This document shows, piece after piece, positions 1 through 13,300 of a DNA stretch of 64,000 nucleotides. The DNA lies in assembly GCA_026182355.1 (NCBI GenBank), contig JAPFBL010000003.1, positions 2,111,001-2,175,000 on the forward strand, written 5' to 3'. The translations under genes and the position numbers were made by a program. The notes under the pieces are model-generated. The model saw only the letters and a list, made by a program, of their open reading frames with translations. It was not told where the DNA came from and searched no databases. Origin of the DNA: Hermatobates lingyangjiaoensis. Taxonomy: Eukaryota; Arthropoda; Insecta; Hemiptera; Hermatobatidae. The first letter of the stretch is position 1; each line of letters opens with the position of its first letter.

Positions 1-600
1 TAAACGATTATAAATGATTGGAGTAAACAGGTTATTTCCGCCTGACAAGTTAAGACGTGTCGCAAATCAGAAATTCCTGAATTAGGAAATTAATTTGCGA
101 GGACTGGATCTGTCCTTTAAGTGGAGAGTACTAGATTCAAAGATCAGATGAAAGTATCGAAAATATTCTAAAAAAGTTTGAATAAACACCGCAATTATTA
201 ATTCAGATAACCCATATCTTAAGAAAACCGCACAACTTCCTAAAATTGACAGATTATTCAGGAAAACACTATATAATAATATTAAAACTTTCCAAAAAGA
301 CCGTTATGTTAGAAAAGTCATTATACTCTTGAGGCTTATAGTCAATATAATAAGAAACTTAGGACATTAATTTCCGTTATCGAAGTATTAGTAATCCTAC
401 GGGTTACTCAACCATTGCTGGAACTTACCATCGGTTGGTAATAAATAACGACAGTTATCTATTGTTGATGTAACTGCATTAACAAACCTTGTAAACAAGT
501 AGAGTTCAGAAATGCAAACAGTACCACCAACTCTCTTATACGTTAAAATTTAAATCATACCCGCAATAAAAATTGCTACTTGAGCCATGTCTGCTATAAC
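1..600. other. AT-rich sequence, nothing recognised
   Basis: No open frame of note, no repeat with a partner elsewhere in the window and no RNA-like fold was noticed. It may be intron of the plus-strand gene that ends at 2438. Confidence 0.4.
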
Positions 601-790
601 GTATTATATATATGTATATATATATTATATATATATAACAATTAAAAGAAACGGTCCAGCAGACTTTTTTAAATAAAATAAATTCAAAACGAAGGAAACA
701 CACAGACATAACTCACATCGAAATATCAATGTGAGTTATGTCTGTGTGTTTCCTTCGTTTTGAATTTATTATATATATATATATATATAT
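601..790. repeat. PLE-type terminal palindrome beside TA microsatellite
   Basis: Perfect inverted arms of 42 bases lie at 677-718 and 729-770, separated by a 10-base centre. TA-rich tracts flank both sides (601-638 and 768-790). The arm sequence, including GAAGGAAACACACAGA and AACTCACAT, and the outer left piece (AAGAAACGGTCCAGC at 645-659) recur in the palindrome at 54671-54943. Both therefore belong to one terminal-repeat family. Only the 3' part of the unit is present here, and the hammerhead-like core seen in the larger copy is truncated to its last bases. Confidence 0.7.
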
Positions 791-2103
791 CCAGTGCTAG
801 AACAAAAAATACAAAGGCAAATACTCGACTTTTAAAGTTCTCTTGAGTGAGTTTGGTAAGCTTACAGGATGGTAGGCTGGTTAGGTGGTGCTCTAGGGCA
901 GCTGGCAGTCATGTAAGTTCAGGGAGAAGGGATGTGCACAGCTAAGGAGGACACTGTAGAACTCTTCTAGTGAGTATAGGCAGATACAGCTGCTTGATTA
1001 TAAATACCTGCTTATTTAATCTATATTATCCACATTTTATTAATATAGATCATCGTTTTATATCATTATATATATCTTAAATAGTGTAAGAATATATATT
1101 TTAAAAAATATATTTCTTATATATGCTTCAGAGAGAGATTATAGAATCTCCATCGTGATATGATGGTGTTATATAGATTGTATAGCAAAATTTTTAATAT
1201 TTATGACAAATCTACATAGGGACCAAGTTGACACCTTTGTAGTTCAAACCTAATCTAAACAGTTTATTATTAAATGATACAAGTTAATGAACTGAGATTA
1301 GTATTTTGATACTATCGCCAATTCATCAAATACGCCTAGAAACTCCTGTAACTAATTAACTAAATCTAAATAAAACTGACTAAATCACAAGGCGTTGATC
1401 AGTAAGAATAAATAAATGTGCCAAGACAGCCTGTAGATTTATGTCATGAATATTTACTGAACATAAACCAAAAAAATAAAAGTTGTACTAATAAAACATA
1501 AATGCATATATAATATAGAAATCGCTGTGATAAACATATTTTATAAGCTCTGATTTGAAGTAGATTACTGAAATTATTTTTCAAGTGGGAAATATGTATT
1601 AAAATTTTTTTATTTATAAGAAAACAATTCCTTTTGTGTTTGTTTATAGAAACTCATCAGGAATTAATATTGTTAGTAGGGTAAAAACTGATGGAATCAT
1701 GCTTGTATAATAGATTCTGGTGATAAATGTAAAAAAAAATATTAAATTGTGATATGGTAAACAAATGACAAAGTGTAGAGACATTACAGTTATGTACTAA
1801 GAAAATTTAACCGTGCCATGATGAGGCTAACCGACGATATGGCTTTCGTTTTTTAGAGCTCATGGATCCTTGGCAAAAAAATCAAAGCCAGTCTTTAATA
1901 AATAGGTCTATAGGAACTTAATCTGCATGATGGAGTTTTGATAGATTATCAATTACTTTTCAGCCAAGGAAAATTTATTTATTAAGCATATCATCAAATG
2001 AAGATTAAATAATTACAAAAGTATAATAGATTTTCTTATGTGTCTGTATTAGTTAAGGTAAAGAATATATTTAACTAATCGCAGTCATAAAATTACATTT
2101 CAG
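791..2103. other. Non-coding, probable last intron of plus-strand gene
   Basis: The sequence is AT-rich, and the block at 850-980 is richer in GC. I found no conserved coding segment. The right edge (TTACATTTCAG ending at 2103) makes a good splice acceptor for the exon that follows. Confidence 0.4.
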
Positions 2104-2438
2104 CAAGATCACCCGCCAATTCAACAATTAAAGTAAAAAGAGGTTGGCCTTGGGTCAATATTTTCCATAAAAAAGTTACAGAAGCTCCCAAAGGAGACTG
2201 CTACTTCACACTAAATCCAAGATCAGGACAAAATCAATTATTTAAGAAAACTATATCATCAGCAGCGAAGAGGAGTTCTGTTGGTAAGAAGAAACTCCAA
2301 AATGCCCTTAATATGGCCCTCAGGAGGAGAATTGTTTTTCAAAATGAGACTAACAATGAGCAAGAGTTATTGCCTCTTGATGGTTTTTGTACAAGACACA
2401 AAAACGATGAGGACTTAAGCTTTAACCTTTATGGATAA
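2104..2438 (+). CDS. Terminal coding exon of an unrecognised gene
   Basis: The frame opens directly after an acceptor (ATTTCAG) and runs 110 codons without interruption to TAA at 2436-2438. It lacks a usable start at its left edge, so it reads as the last exon of a plus-strand gene entered in phase 1 (two bases complete a codon). The predicted tail is basic. It contains KRGWPWVNIFHKK near residues 10-22, an AAKRSSVGKKK stretch in the middle, an LRRRIVF segment and an acidic-polar end finishing NLYG. No signal peptide, membrane segment or known domain is apparent, and I do not recognise the family. AATAAA at 2514-2519 is a plausible poly(A) signal. The gene converges on PKA-RI, whose stop lies 5.7 kb away on the other strand. 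Upstream exons must be in 1-2100 or to the left of the window. Confidence 0.55.
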
Positions 2439-2513
2439 CATAACTGTTTTAATATATTTTAATCACCCAATCATTCCACAGAAGTTTAACTTTACAATAC
2501 TAGTTTTTTATAC

Positions 2514-2519
2514 AATAAA
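2514..2519 (+). promoter_or_regulatory. Candidate poly(A) signal AATAAA
   Basis: A canonical hexamer 75 bases downstream of the TAA of the plus-strand terminal exon. It is supported by position only, because the hexamer is common in AT-rich DNA. Confidence 0.35.
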
Positions 2520-3525
2520 TATCTGAAGCTTTATATTCTTTTATTTTACTTTACTTAGTATAATTTACAGTTGTGTTAAAAAAATATACCCTGGGAGACA
2601 ATTTATTTTACTTGTAAACAACACAATTGAAATATACTCACCATAGATTTCTTATCTACCGTTTCAATTAACTGCCTCACGAGTTCTGATGTTACAATTT
2701 ACAGAAACTAGTCTCCTATTCATATTACATTGTAAATTAACTATTATTTAATTCTATTGTCAAACAAAAATATTCACATGGGCATATTTATTTTCAAATC
2801 ACTGTTTTATAGTTGTCTGTAGATCTCTGCAAAGATGGGTGAATCTCAATTCTTATTTTCTTTACAAATAGCTATATAGTAAGTTTTGAGAAGAAAAATA
2901 TTTAGTTTAGTGGATTAAGCTAGGTGATCTCTAATAAAATAATGCATCTATTCATTTCAAAGTTGTTATGTTGGTGTTGTGGTGTTAAGTTCGAGGAAAC
3001 AAAAGATACGAGGTAATGGGAACCAATGCAGTCACATTCAATTGCTTTCCTTTATAAAAAACTTGAATCTAAAAAACTTTGATGCCACATTCTCAGAAGA
3101 AAGTAAATCGCAAGGATAGATATCAACACTTCCATTGTGTTTAATTATATAGGATTAAAGTCAGGTTGCTCATGGATACCACTCGATCTGAATTGATCTT
3201 ATAATGTTACCTCCAACGAGTAAAAGCTGAAGAGGATTATGAGGTAGTTGAAAAGGATCTTGAGGTAGTTGAAAAATGATCTTGAGGTAAAAAATAAGTT
3301 GAAATGAGATATATTTCAACTGATGTATATTCCGCTAGAAGTAAAAGCGACTTTTAAAAAATAAGCACGTTACATACCACAACCAACCACCGATAAAAAG
3401 ATTATGTATCAGAATGCCTTATTTTTATAGAAAACATTAAGAATGTGTATGAGAGAGAAGTGTATGTATGTGAGTAAGTGACTGAATTAGATTGCTTGAT
3501 TACGACTCATATTTTGCAACTGCGT
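2520..3525. other. Intergenic AT-rich sequence
   Basis: Nothing recognisable apart from a short direct repeat of GAGGTAGTTGAAAA at about 3240-3280. Confidence 0.35.
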
Positions 3526-4044
3526 CTTGTCTGGTAACAGGTTATGTTAGGTTCTCGGGCGTATCTCGGGGGCTGGTTGCCCTATCCTCGGATAGAGCTT
3601 GGTGCTCCCGAGATGCGGCGAAAGAGCTTTCACGTTAAAAGGCATCAATCTGCGTTGCTATTACACGTGATATGGCCGAAAGGCTGGATACACGCTCTAA
3701 TATCAAAACAGGTTATGTTAGGTCGCAGTTGTAGTCCCACAAGGGAACACATATAGGTCGTGCATTGGCCCTTTGTGATACCACACAATGAAGATTGATT
3801 CTACAGTGGGAGTCCTAAATTTTGCCTAACTAAAGTGTATTTAGGGTAGAGATCTTTAACGAGTACCTGACATCGTACAGGCTCGGGACCGACGGTTTAA
3901 CGTCCTTCTCCGAGGGACGATGTGCTCAGATTTATTCACCTACCGCATGAATAAATCGAGGGCCAGGTGGGGATCGAACCCGATCATTTTAGTTCAGAGG
4001 CGAGTACGTTAACCACTGAGCTAACCTGACCCCCTTGTCTGGTA
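3526..4044 (-). mobile_element. tRNA-derived SINE with exact target-site duplication
   Basis: The unit is flanked by an identical 11-base duplication, CTTGTCTGGTA, at 3526-3536 and 4034-4044. On the minus strand the 5' end (4033 downward) is a tRNA-like head: GGGTCAGGTTAGCTCAGTGG supplies the A box and GGGTTCGATCCCCACC the B box of an RNA polymerase III promoter. A central part follows with CCTCGGAGAAGGACGTTAAA, similar to a conserved SINE middle domain of invertebrates. The 3' part contains two copies of ACCTAACATAACCTG about 170 bases apart (plus-strand 3538-3552 and 3709-3723). At about 497 bases it is long for a SINE but fits one with a duplicated tail. The exact duplication suggests a fairly recent insertion. 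Confidence 0.85.
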
Positions 4045-7000
4045 CTAACTCTTAACTGTAGTTCAAAGTAGGTTCAAACTTACTCAAGTTTGGCTTGATA
4101 ATATAACAGATGGTGTTCTTGTGAAATTTGACCATCATAAAGGTACGTTATCAGATTAGCACAGGATTGCGTTAACTCTTAGTAGAATCACATTTTAAAA
4201 TACCTGTATTTTGAAGTGATACACAATATGACTAATAATTCATATTTGATCACTGAGTTTATTTAATGTTCAATGGAGGTAATAACTCTAGAATTTTATA
4301 TTTTTAAAAATTTAACTTCTTTTAAATTCAGCTCTCCATTTAAACAGTGCTTTTGAAATGTTTCAACATAAAAATATTTAGCACTCTAGGGTTACCTAGC
4401 TCGAAAAGATTGAAATCAGAGTGTAATATTGTTAGGTGAATGTAGTCAACAAAAATAGAAAAACCTTAGTTCAAAAAGAGCTTAAATATCACTACTTTCT
4501 ATAAAACGAAATTACTAGAAATAATAATATGACCTATCGGAATAAAACAGAACTAAATAAATAATGGATAAGTAATGACGTCGATACCTAAATCATTCAA
4601 CACTTTTTTAGAGGAAAAAATTGCATATATAAACAGTAATATTTATTAAATACAGTCATTGTTTATTAACATTATTACCTTTAAAATGCTCAAGAGGCAA
4701 ATTATTTGTGATTCATTTTCCCTCTTAACAATACATAAGTTAAAGAAAAAATAAAATTTCGAAAAACAACAGTAATACAATGAGAAACAATGAAATAGAA
4801 AATAACAAGGAGGTTACATGAAATGAATTATCATTAGTAAAGAGAAGACGTTCCTTACTACATCCAGGTAAAAAATAAATTGATATTAGAAAACAGCAGG
4901 ATACCAAGATTGAAGGCTTAAAGCGAGCAATAACTAGCTGTAGGTTTTTACTTTAAGGATGGTTTTCCTTTGAAGACATTAGACACAGAACACGACACTG
5001 TAATGGGGTCAGCAGGAATTGAGCCGGTTCATTACCTTGAAGGAATATGTTTGGTTTTCTTTTTGTTTGGAGTATCCAAAATATAGTTTGTACGAAATAA
5101 CTTGATCAGAATTCTAAAACATAAACAGATTACTCGTAAACATTTCAGTCATCTCAACCAAAAAATAAGAAATACAATCAATATTTTGAATAATAGCCAA
5201 TAAGTTAGCATAATTATACATGAATATGTGCGAGAAATCATGCTTATTTGTTAAAACAATTTATCACATAACCACTGCAGTATTAACTTCTTTATTATGG
5301 TCATTAAGTGGCCAGGTAAGAGACTTTTTATATAATTTTTTTTTAAAATATAATAATATTACACATGTTGTAGTGCATTCAATGAAGATCTAGGATATCA
5401 ACATTCAAAGCTTTAAGAAAATTAGGAGTACCACAGAATACAGTAGTCAATATTTTGTAAAAATACCCTCAAAATGGTCTCAACATGGTAATAAGAATCT
5501 ACCCATGCTCTGAACGCGGCAATTCAATTATGTCAACCATTTAAAAAAAAAAAAAGAAAAAAAGTTAACCCATACATTTTGAGTTAAAATTTTATATACA
5601 ACGAATGTGTTCACTTTGATGTGTTAGCTATTCGATAATATGCCATAACTGGGGAAACTTCATTCTCATCCAGCCCCAGCCAGATTAACTTTGTAGAAAC
5701 TAAGCCGTCACTTGTCCCCTCTTCTACAATATATAGGACTCAATTACTACCATACTACCTGATGCTTTGTGTTATGGTGCGGGAGGTCACCAAGCGGCAG
5801 AAGTACCTCTTTTCAATGACTACTCACTCTTACAGCTCTCCTTACACCACATTAATTTTAAAAGGAGATTGAAGCACCAACACTGTTTTTCTACATACTA
5901 TCAACATAATGTCCAAGTTTCACGAATGAAGAAGCAATCTCTTTTGGGTAATATTAGAATTAGTAGTAATATTATACGAGATATGACGAATAATGTTACT
6001 ACTAATTGTAATGTGGAAATTAACTCAGTTATGTTACTACTAACTCAGTGGAAATATCCCATTAACTAATGGTATATTTAAATCTGTTGGGTAAGATTAC
6101 TATTAAATTCTAATACCGCAATAATACAATTTGTTAATATAGGATTCAACATGACATACAACAAATATAATTTATGAATGAATTAAAGTATTTATACTGA
6201 AAATTATTACTATTCAAAAAATACTTTCGTTGAAACTTCAAAAAATACAATAACAAGGTTTTAATATTTTTAAACAATTATTAGTTAATGTTTGGATATT
6301 ATTTACTTAAATTTGGATTTAAAATTTAAAGTAAATTTTGAAAAAAAAGTTGAAAGTATTGAAATAATACACAGATTACTAAATAGAAAAAATAGATTTC
6401 GTTATGGAATCTATCAAACAAAATCTATGATGTATTTTAAATAATAGAATTTTTAGTTCTATTTGTAAAATGAATGCTTAATTAATGATAAAGCAGAACG
6501 CTGAATAAGGGCTGTGAGGTCGATAAACAAATCCACTGGTTACGGCTCCATCTGTAGAATTTCAGAAGACCCAATCCGATGCCATGATTTCAAAAAAACA
6601 CTGGCTCTGACAGTTCAAAAGATTGCAGTTAAATTCGGAAACCAGTTGAAAAATAAGAATTCAAATATGACAATAATGAAACAATCAAGAGGACTTTATT
6701 GACGACATATCATTTAGAAAAGAAAAAAAGGAGATTTCTCTTTTCTACAAATGACATAAGAGTCCACATCAAAAAAATAACTATTGTTATTATGAAAAAT
6801 ACTTACGATATTCCAAACAAACAATTTATAAATCAGATGTAACATGAATTGATAAAATAATTAATTGGTACAACCAAACAGATACAGAGGGTTTTGGAAG
6901 TTACACAATATAAACAAGATAAAGTTATAGTCGATTTGAGGATATTTGAACAAGTGAAATAAAAGGTTTAATTTCTTCACATTTAATACCAATAAAGTTT

Positions 7001-8143
7001 ATTTCATACCTAGGATTGAAGAAGTTACTAAACTGAACGTATTTTGGTTTTAATTTTTCTAAAAAGGAGTTTAGTTCTGCTTCCAGTCGCAAGTAAACTT
7101 CGAATCGGGGTAAATACTACAGAGAGTAACTGACACTTATGAATTCCAATAAGTTCACAGCGAACTCCGTCTCCGCAGTCCTGTCTGCACTCAATGTAGT
7201 GAAAAGAATTTGGTCTCCAATCCTTATACATTCTAGCGATTGTTTCTAAGTTCAAAAACAACTCGTCTTTCATATTGAGGGAAAACAACAATACACCGTC
7301 AAAGTATTTAAAATGACCTTAGCCAATCAAAATATCGATTTTTAGCATAATAAAAAAATCATAATTTGAAACAAAGCAAGGAGATTTCATAAAACAAAAC
7401 CACATATAAAACAGCCTTTTGTACATTGCTTCTTGGACTTTTTACATGCATTTGTGAATATACCACGCACTTTTGCAAAATACTATATTTAAGAGAATAG
7501 TCGGTACACATTGTATCTGTTTTCTCTTCTAAAAAGAAAACAATACATAGTTATCTCAGAGTAATTACCTACTGTTCCTTCTCTCGAAGACAGATGTGTT
7601 CTGAAACCGATTGAGGGAAGAGTTAACGTATGCGTATGCCAGTTAAACTCTGTAATAACATGTACCAATAAAACCTCTGACACTAAGTGCGTCTAAATAA
7701 TAATTACAATTATAAGACGCACTTTTACAAACTCTTATAACTTATAACTCTTATGTTATAAATAATTATAATAGTTATGTACATATTTCATTATGAGGAA
7801 AGTCAAATAATGAAAATATCAATCAAAATCGAAAATAGTCAAAATCAGTTTCTAGAACAATGGAATGAGCAATTCACTCTTTCAGACAAACCAACAAACT
7901 TTAGAATGCACAAACATTACTGTGCAAGGTTTAAAATTTTTCTAGTCAGTCAGCTTAAAGTAGGTAGCAGAAACGCTGTAATTAATAAAAGTTATTACTT
8001 CAATTATTATTTTGTAGCATACAGTTAAGTAACAATGTAACCCTCTGAAGAAAGCACTGACGATTGAAACAATAAATACATACTGACAGATAAGTGGTTG
8101 TTGATGGCTGGAATGCGGTGGCAATGAGGTAACAACGATGACT
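4045..8143. other. AT-rich interval; 3' UTR and downstream flank of PKA-RI
   Basis: No exon or known element was recognised. The part just below 8144 should hold the 3' UTR of PKA-RI on the minus strand. I could not fix a poly(A) site. Short open frames here show no family resemblance. Confidence 0.35.
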
Positions 8144-8228
8144 TTACACAGAAAGGGAAACGAAGCTGTTGTACTGTATGATATTCCTTTTTAAAATGTC
8201 AGCACACAGTCCGAGAACTCTCTCAAAC
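8144..8228 (-). CDS. Pka-R1: PKA-RI exon 7 (last): C-terminus of cAMP-binding domain B
   Basis: This exon encodes the last 27 residues of the regulatory subunit and the stop. After the acceptor GTTTCAG it supplies one base to finish the Arg codon, then [15 protein letters not shown] and [12 protein letters not shown], then TAA (8144-8146). It forms the C-terminal helix of domain B, which caps the second cAMP. The ending SFVSLSV is the invariant RI tail in insects and resembles the vertebrate tail. One difference is VLGLC where RI proteins usually have VLGPC. The exon follows an 8.46 kb intron that contains the nested transposon at 10342-13587. Identification rests on the near-exact family match and on phase agreement with the preceding exon. 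Exon numbering assumes a single missing upstream coding exon. Confidence 0.93.
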
Positions 8229-10341
8229 CTGAAACAAACCGATCATTTACAAACAACTCAGTCCATTTGAATATTCCACATATCACTCAACATGTAGGGT
8301 TCATTATAATTATCCTTAATTAAATAATTAGTGTTTTCTTTTTCTAGGATTCAGTGACAGCTGCTCTCTACACATTAAACATTACAAATTCTGCCGTATT
8401 CAAGTTATGTAGACCAGATGTCTTCAACCAGTAACTGATACCGTACTAGATCGGTACAAGTTTGTCCATTTCTCAAAATGAAAAACCCTACAATCAGAGT
8501 GAATTGAAAACTCGGAATCTCCTTCAATTTTATTTTTTCATCAATTCAAGGAATAATAATCTGATATAATTTACATCATGTCACAACATAAAAGGAAGTT
8601 CACTAAACAAGATCCTTATTAATTGAACGCAGATAATTTTATGCACAGGTTTTTTTAGGATAAAGAGCAAGTCCCGTCAAAAGGTTTCTTAATGATGCCA
8701 GGCAACTGGGTTCTTTCTATATTAGGATAACTCAATTTTACCATGTTTAATTATTCAGAAGGAGGGATATTTAATTACCAAGGCATCATGCAAGATTACG
8801 AGTCAGATGTAGTCCTAGTGTAATTGCGTTTGTACTCAATAAACCTCTACTAATGATGCATGATATTCCTTTTTGAAAACGTCATCAGAAAAGTTCGAAA
8901 ATTATCTCAAATAGTATTTATATGTGAGATAGAAAATCAAGTGCAGAACGACGTTTCGAGAGGATGTATAGTCGTCGAGTGATTAAATTGCTAAATATCC
9001 TACGCCAAGTCAAAATTTACGGCTGTCATAGAATTAGTCCAGTTTCTCTTAAAACCCACCCATGACTAACAACAACTGGCACATGAGCCAATCCTACAAC
9101 ACGACAGAAAAACCTGTACTTGTGGGTGAAAGAACAACAACTAATTGTGCAGAATCAACCATTTTCAATCTCTCACAAGAACAACTTCAGACTCATTGCT
9201 ACATTCATTTGCCCAGCTATTTTGATCCTAACCAATCTAGGATCCTTAACAGTATTTTGTGTCCAGAGGTATTACTTTAATGAAACATTACTAAGTTAAA
9301 ACCTCAAGAAAAATAGTTTTTTTTTAAAACATTATTAAATTTGTTCCGTGTACATTTACATTTATTTAGCATACCTTTAAATTGTCTAATTAAACAGAAT
9401 GGTTAATTGTTAGAGACACTACATTGACTCACTATATCCTTTCTAAGAGTCAATTTGAAAAACTTACAAATCATCAAAAGAAGTATTCTAAAATAACAAT
9501 TTGAATGAAAATGAAATTCACTTGTTTTGGAATTAAAAAAAAAAAGCCTGTAAACTCTAAAAAGTTCAACATTATGCAACTTCTGTTATCGGTAAGTCAA
9601 AATTCAACTACACAAAACAATATTTGTTTTCTAAAGAAATTCTGTCACTATTTCAATAATTTGACACTCTTCGATTAATTGGACTCTTCCTCTATCACGA
9701 GGTTTCTTCTAGTCACGAAGTTTTTGCAATTTTCATTAATAAACCATCTAATGGGAGGCTTCCTCCAATTATTTCAATCTTATTCAGTAATAATAATAAA
9801 CCTGATGGATCCTTTTATTTTTCTTTTAGTCTAGTCGTAATTTTACTTTGTTTAATTTCGGTTTCTCTACTTGAATGTAAGATTCTAAGTTATATTCAAG
9901 GTTTTTAAAGAGGAACAGGAATACTAATTGAAAACTATGAAAACAAATCTGAAAAACTAGATTTTACTATTACTGGTAACAGCTCAGTTAAAAAAAAGTG
10001 GTACATAAATATATTATAATGAGCCTTTTAACAAAAAAAAAGTGTCGGTGTGATTCCCCCAAGATTCTTGGTTGTTGTGCTTTCTAAATTACTGTCTTGA
10101 GGTAACTTTAATAACATAGTCATTGATAGGCCTATTAAACAAAATCCAACAATTAAAGATCTGTATAAGAAATCGAACATACTTTTGTAACTGTAAAAGG
10201 TGCCTCTGTTCAGAAAGATCAAACTTAATTAACTGCTTTCGGAGGTCACTAACTCGCTTTTGTATCTAGGGCGTCTAAAAGGTTACTCATTTAATTAATA
10301 TTAACTTTGTTATAAAACTTGATAAATCAAATGAAAAAAAA
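8229..10341. other. PKA-RI last intron, downstream part
   Basis: Intronic sequence, AT-rich. The only notable content is the decayed exon copy at 8858-8911, listed separately. Confidence 0.5.
8858..8911 (-). pseudogene. Decayed duplicate of PKA-RI last exon
   Basis: Read on the plus strand, TGATATTCCTTTTTGAAAA and the following bases to TCTCAAA align with 8178-8227 of the real last exon at roughly three quarters identity, with small indels. The similarity stops at the acceptor edge: the real exon continues into CAG, the copy into TAG-like sequence. In the sense direction the copy begins FEII and then hits in-frame TGA TGA, so it cannot encode the tail. It lies about 680 bases upstream of the functional exon, inside the same intron. 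A tandem exon duplication followed by loss is the simplest reading. Confidence 0.6.
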
Positions 10342-13300
10342 TCTGGAGTGGCCTACACTCTACTTTACTATAAGTAACTCAATGTCAAATTTCTTGAGTA
10401 TATAAAACATAACGTATCATTTAAGCATAACATAAATATCTAAATGGGATATAATTATTAGCATTGCATTCGTGAGGTAGTACAGATAGTGATTGAAGGA
10501 CATATCAATTTATAAGCTTATTTTTGTACATCACAAATAATTTATTATTTGCAAATAATTTCATTAGTATAACTACAGCAGTAATATCATTTTTGAAAAA
10601 CCAATGTGAACATTTCTTGAAACGAAATATTATCCTACAAGAGAACATGGCTATTGTTCAAATAGCCAGTAGATTTCTTACATCGTTTACTTAACATCCT
10701 TCTACATTGAATATTAATGTAAAATTTTCAAATTTAAAACAGTAAAATACCCTTTTTTTCTCTGAAAAACATCTTAAACAGCGAAGAAAATGTTTTAAGG
10801 TGATTTGTTAATTAAAGATGTACGATAATTACAGTTATTAATCTCTAAACGAAAGATTTATATTTTGAATTATCTTTTACATTTTTGGTTTTTAACAGAA
10901 TTATTATACTGGGAATTTTATGGCTTCTTAGTATTTAATAAGATCATTTTCCTTCCCCTTTGTCAAATAACATATATACGATTTTTTTTTTAATGAGTGT
11001 TATCATTTACCTGCACATATTATTCCTCTTACATCTCTTATAAGTCAATAATATATTTTCATTTTTCCATTAGAAACATCAATTTTATCTCAGTGGATTC
11101 GCTCAAAAAATTTCTAAGTCAATGTAAACAATGTAAAAAAATACAAAAAATTCGACAAGTATAGCAGGTGATCTCTTAGTCTAGGATAAACAAAGAGTTT
11201 TTATATCGTTATTGCTCTTTTCCGTAATTGAAACTTCATGATTTTTACTTTACTATAAGTAAAGTATAGTGATCGTGAAAAAATTCGATCTCGAGATTTT
11301 GACGGAATTACATGTTTTGAGGTCCCAGAAGTCGTTTTATGAAGTTTTTACGATGATGTCTGTGTGTGTGTGGGTGGGTGGGTGCGTGGGTGCGTGTGTT
11401 AGCATTGCTTGTTACCACGCTACGGTCCAGAATCTTTGATGGATCAAGTTAATATTTTAACAAAAATGGGCCCCATTTAGACGAAGATCCCTATTGTTTG
11501 GGAAGAATTATGCATGATGGGAAAGTCACTTTTTTTGCCAAAAACCGTTTTTTTTAAAACATTTATTTCTCCTAAACTACTAACCCTAGAGTTTTGAGAT
11601 TTTGACATTATCTTTGAAGTTACAAATGGAACAAACGAAAAATATATTCAGAATTTTAAAACAACAGGAAATATTTTTTTTTTAATAAAATGTACAAATT
11701 TTGACTTATAAATCAATCTCAAACCTTGTGAGAGCGATACAAGCCATACTGTTTGAGGGACAAGAATGAAACTATGCCTATAAATAGAACATTATATGGA
11801 CAATGAGTTGAGATATTTTTTTCTAAAATTACATTCGCTAAAGGGGCGTTAGAGTACGATTTGTGTTTTCAGAAAATGTTTTTTTGACGTTAAACGGCTC
11901 GTTAAAAAATTATGAAAATTTGACCAAAAATGGAACAAAAAATTAGCAATTTATAAAAAAAAAATCATGAAGTTTCAATTATGGGAAAGAGCAATAACGA
12001 TATAAAAACTGTTTGTTTATTCTAGACTAAGAGATCACCTGCTATACTTGTCGAATTTTTTGTATTTTTATACATTGTTTACATTGACTTAGAAATTTTT
12101 TGAGCGAATCCACTGAGATAAAATTGATGTTTCTAATGGAAAAATGAAAATATATTATTGACTTATAAGAGATGTAAGAGGAATAATATTGTGCAGGTAA
12201 ATGATAACACTCATTAAAAAAAAAATCGCATATATGTTATTTGACAAAGGGGAAGGAAAATGATCTTATTAAATACTAAGAAGCCATAAAATTCCCAGTA
12301 TATTAATTCTGTTAAAAACCAAAAATGTAAAAGATAATTCAAAATATAAATCTTTCGTTTAGAGATTAATAACTGTAATTATCGTACATCTTTAATTAAC
12401 AAATCACCTTAAAACAACATTTTCTTCGCTGTTTAAGATGTTTTTCAGAGAAAAAAAGGGTATTTTACTGTTTTAAATTTGAAAATTTTACATTAATATT
12501 CAATGTAGAAGGATGTTAAGTAAACGATGTAAGAAATCTACTGGCTATTTGAACAATAGCCATGTTCTCTTGTAGGATAATATTTCGTTTCAAGAAATGT
12601 TCACATTGGTTTTTCAAAAATGATATTACTGGTGTAGTTATACTAATGAAATTGTTTGCAAATAATAAATTATTTGTGATGTACAAAAATAAGCTTATAA
12701 ATTGATATGTCCTTCAATCACTATCTGTACTACCTCACGAATGCAATGCTAATAATTATATCCCATTTAGATATTTATGTTATGCTTAAATGATACGTTA
12801 TGTTTTATATACTCAAGAAATTTGACATTGAGTTACTTATAGTAAAGTAGAGTGTAGGCCACTCCAGATTTTTTTTTTATGAATTGCTAATTTTTTGTTC
12901 CATTTTTGGTCAAATTTTCATTATTTTTTAATCAGCCGTTTAGCGTCAAAAAAACATTTTCTGAAAACACAAATCGTACTGTAACGCCCCTTTAGCGAAT
13001 GTAATTTTAGAAAAAAATATCTCAACTCATCGTCCATATAATGTTCTATTTATAGGCATAGTTTCATTCTTGTCTGTCAAACAGTATGGCTTGTATCGCT
13101 CTCACAAGGTTTGAGATTGATTTATAAGTCAAAATTTGTACATTTTATTGAAAAAAAAATATTTCCTGTTGATATAAAATTTTGAATATATTTTTGTTTG
13201 TTCCATTTCTAACCTCAAAGACAATGTCAAAATTTTAAAACTGTAGGGTTATCAGTTTAGGAGAAATAAATGTTTTAAAAAAAACGGTTTTTGGCAAAAA

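Noticed and set aside
3960..4033. Possible functional tRNA gene on the minus strand.
   Set aside because: The A and B boxes are present, but the segment continues into a SINE body and is bounded by a target duplication. The tRNA 3' acceptor half does not close the fold.
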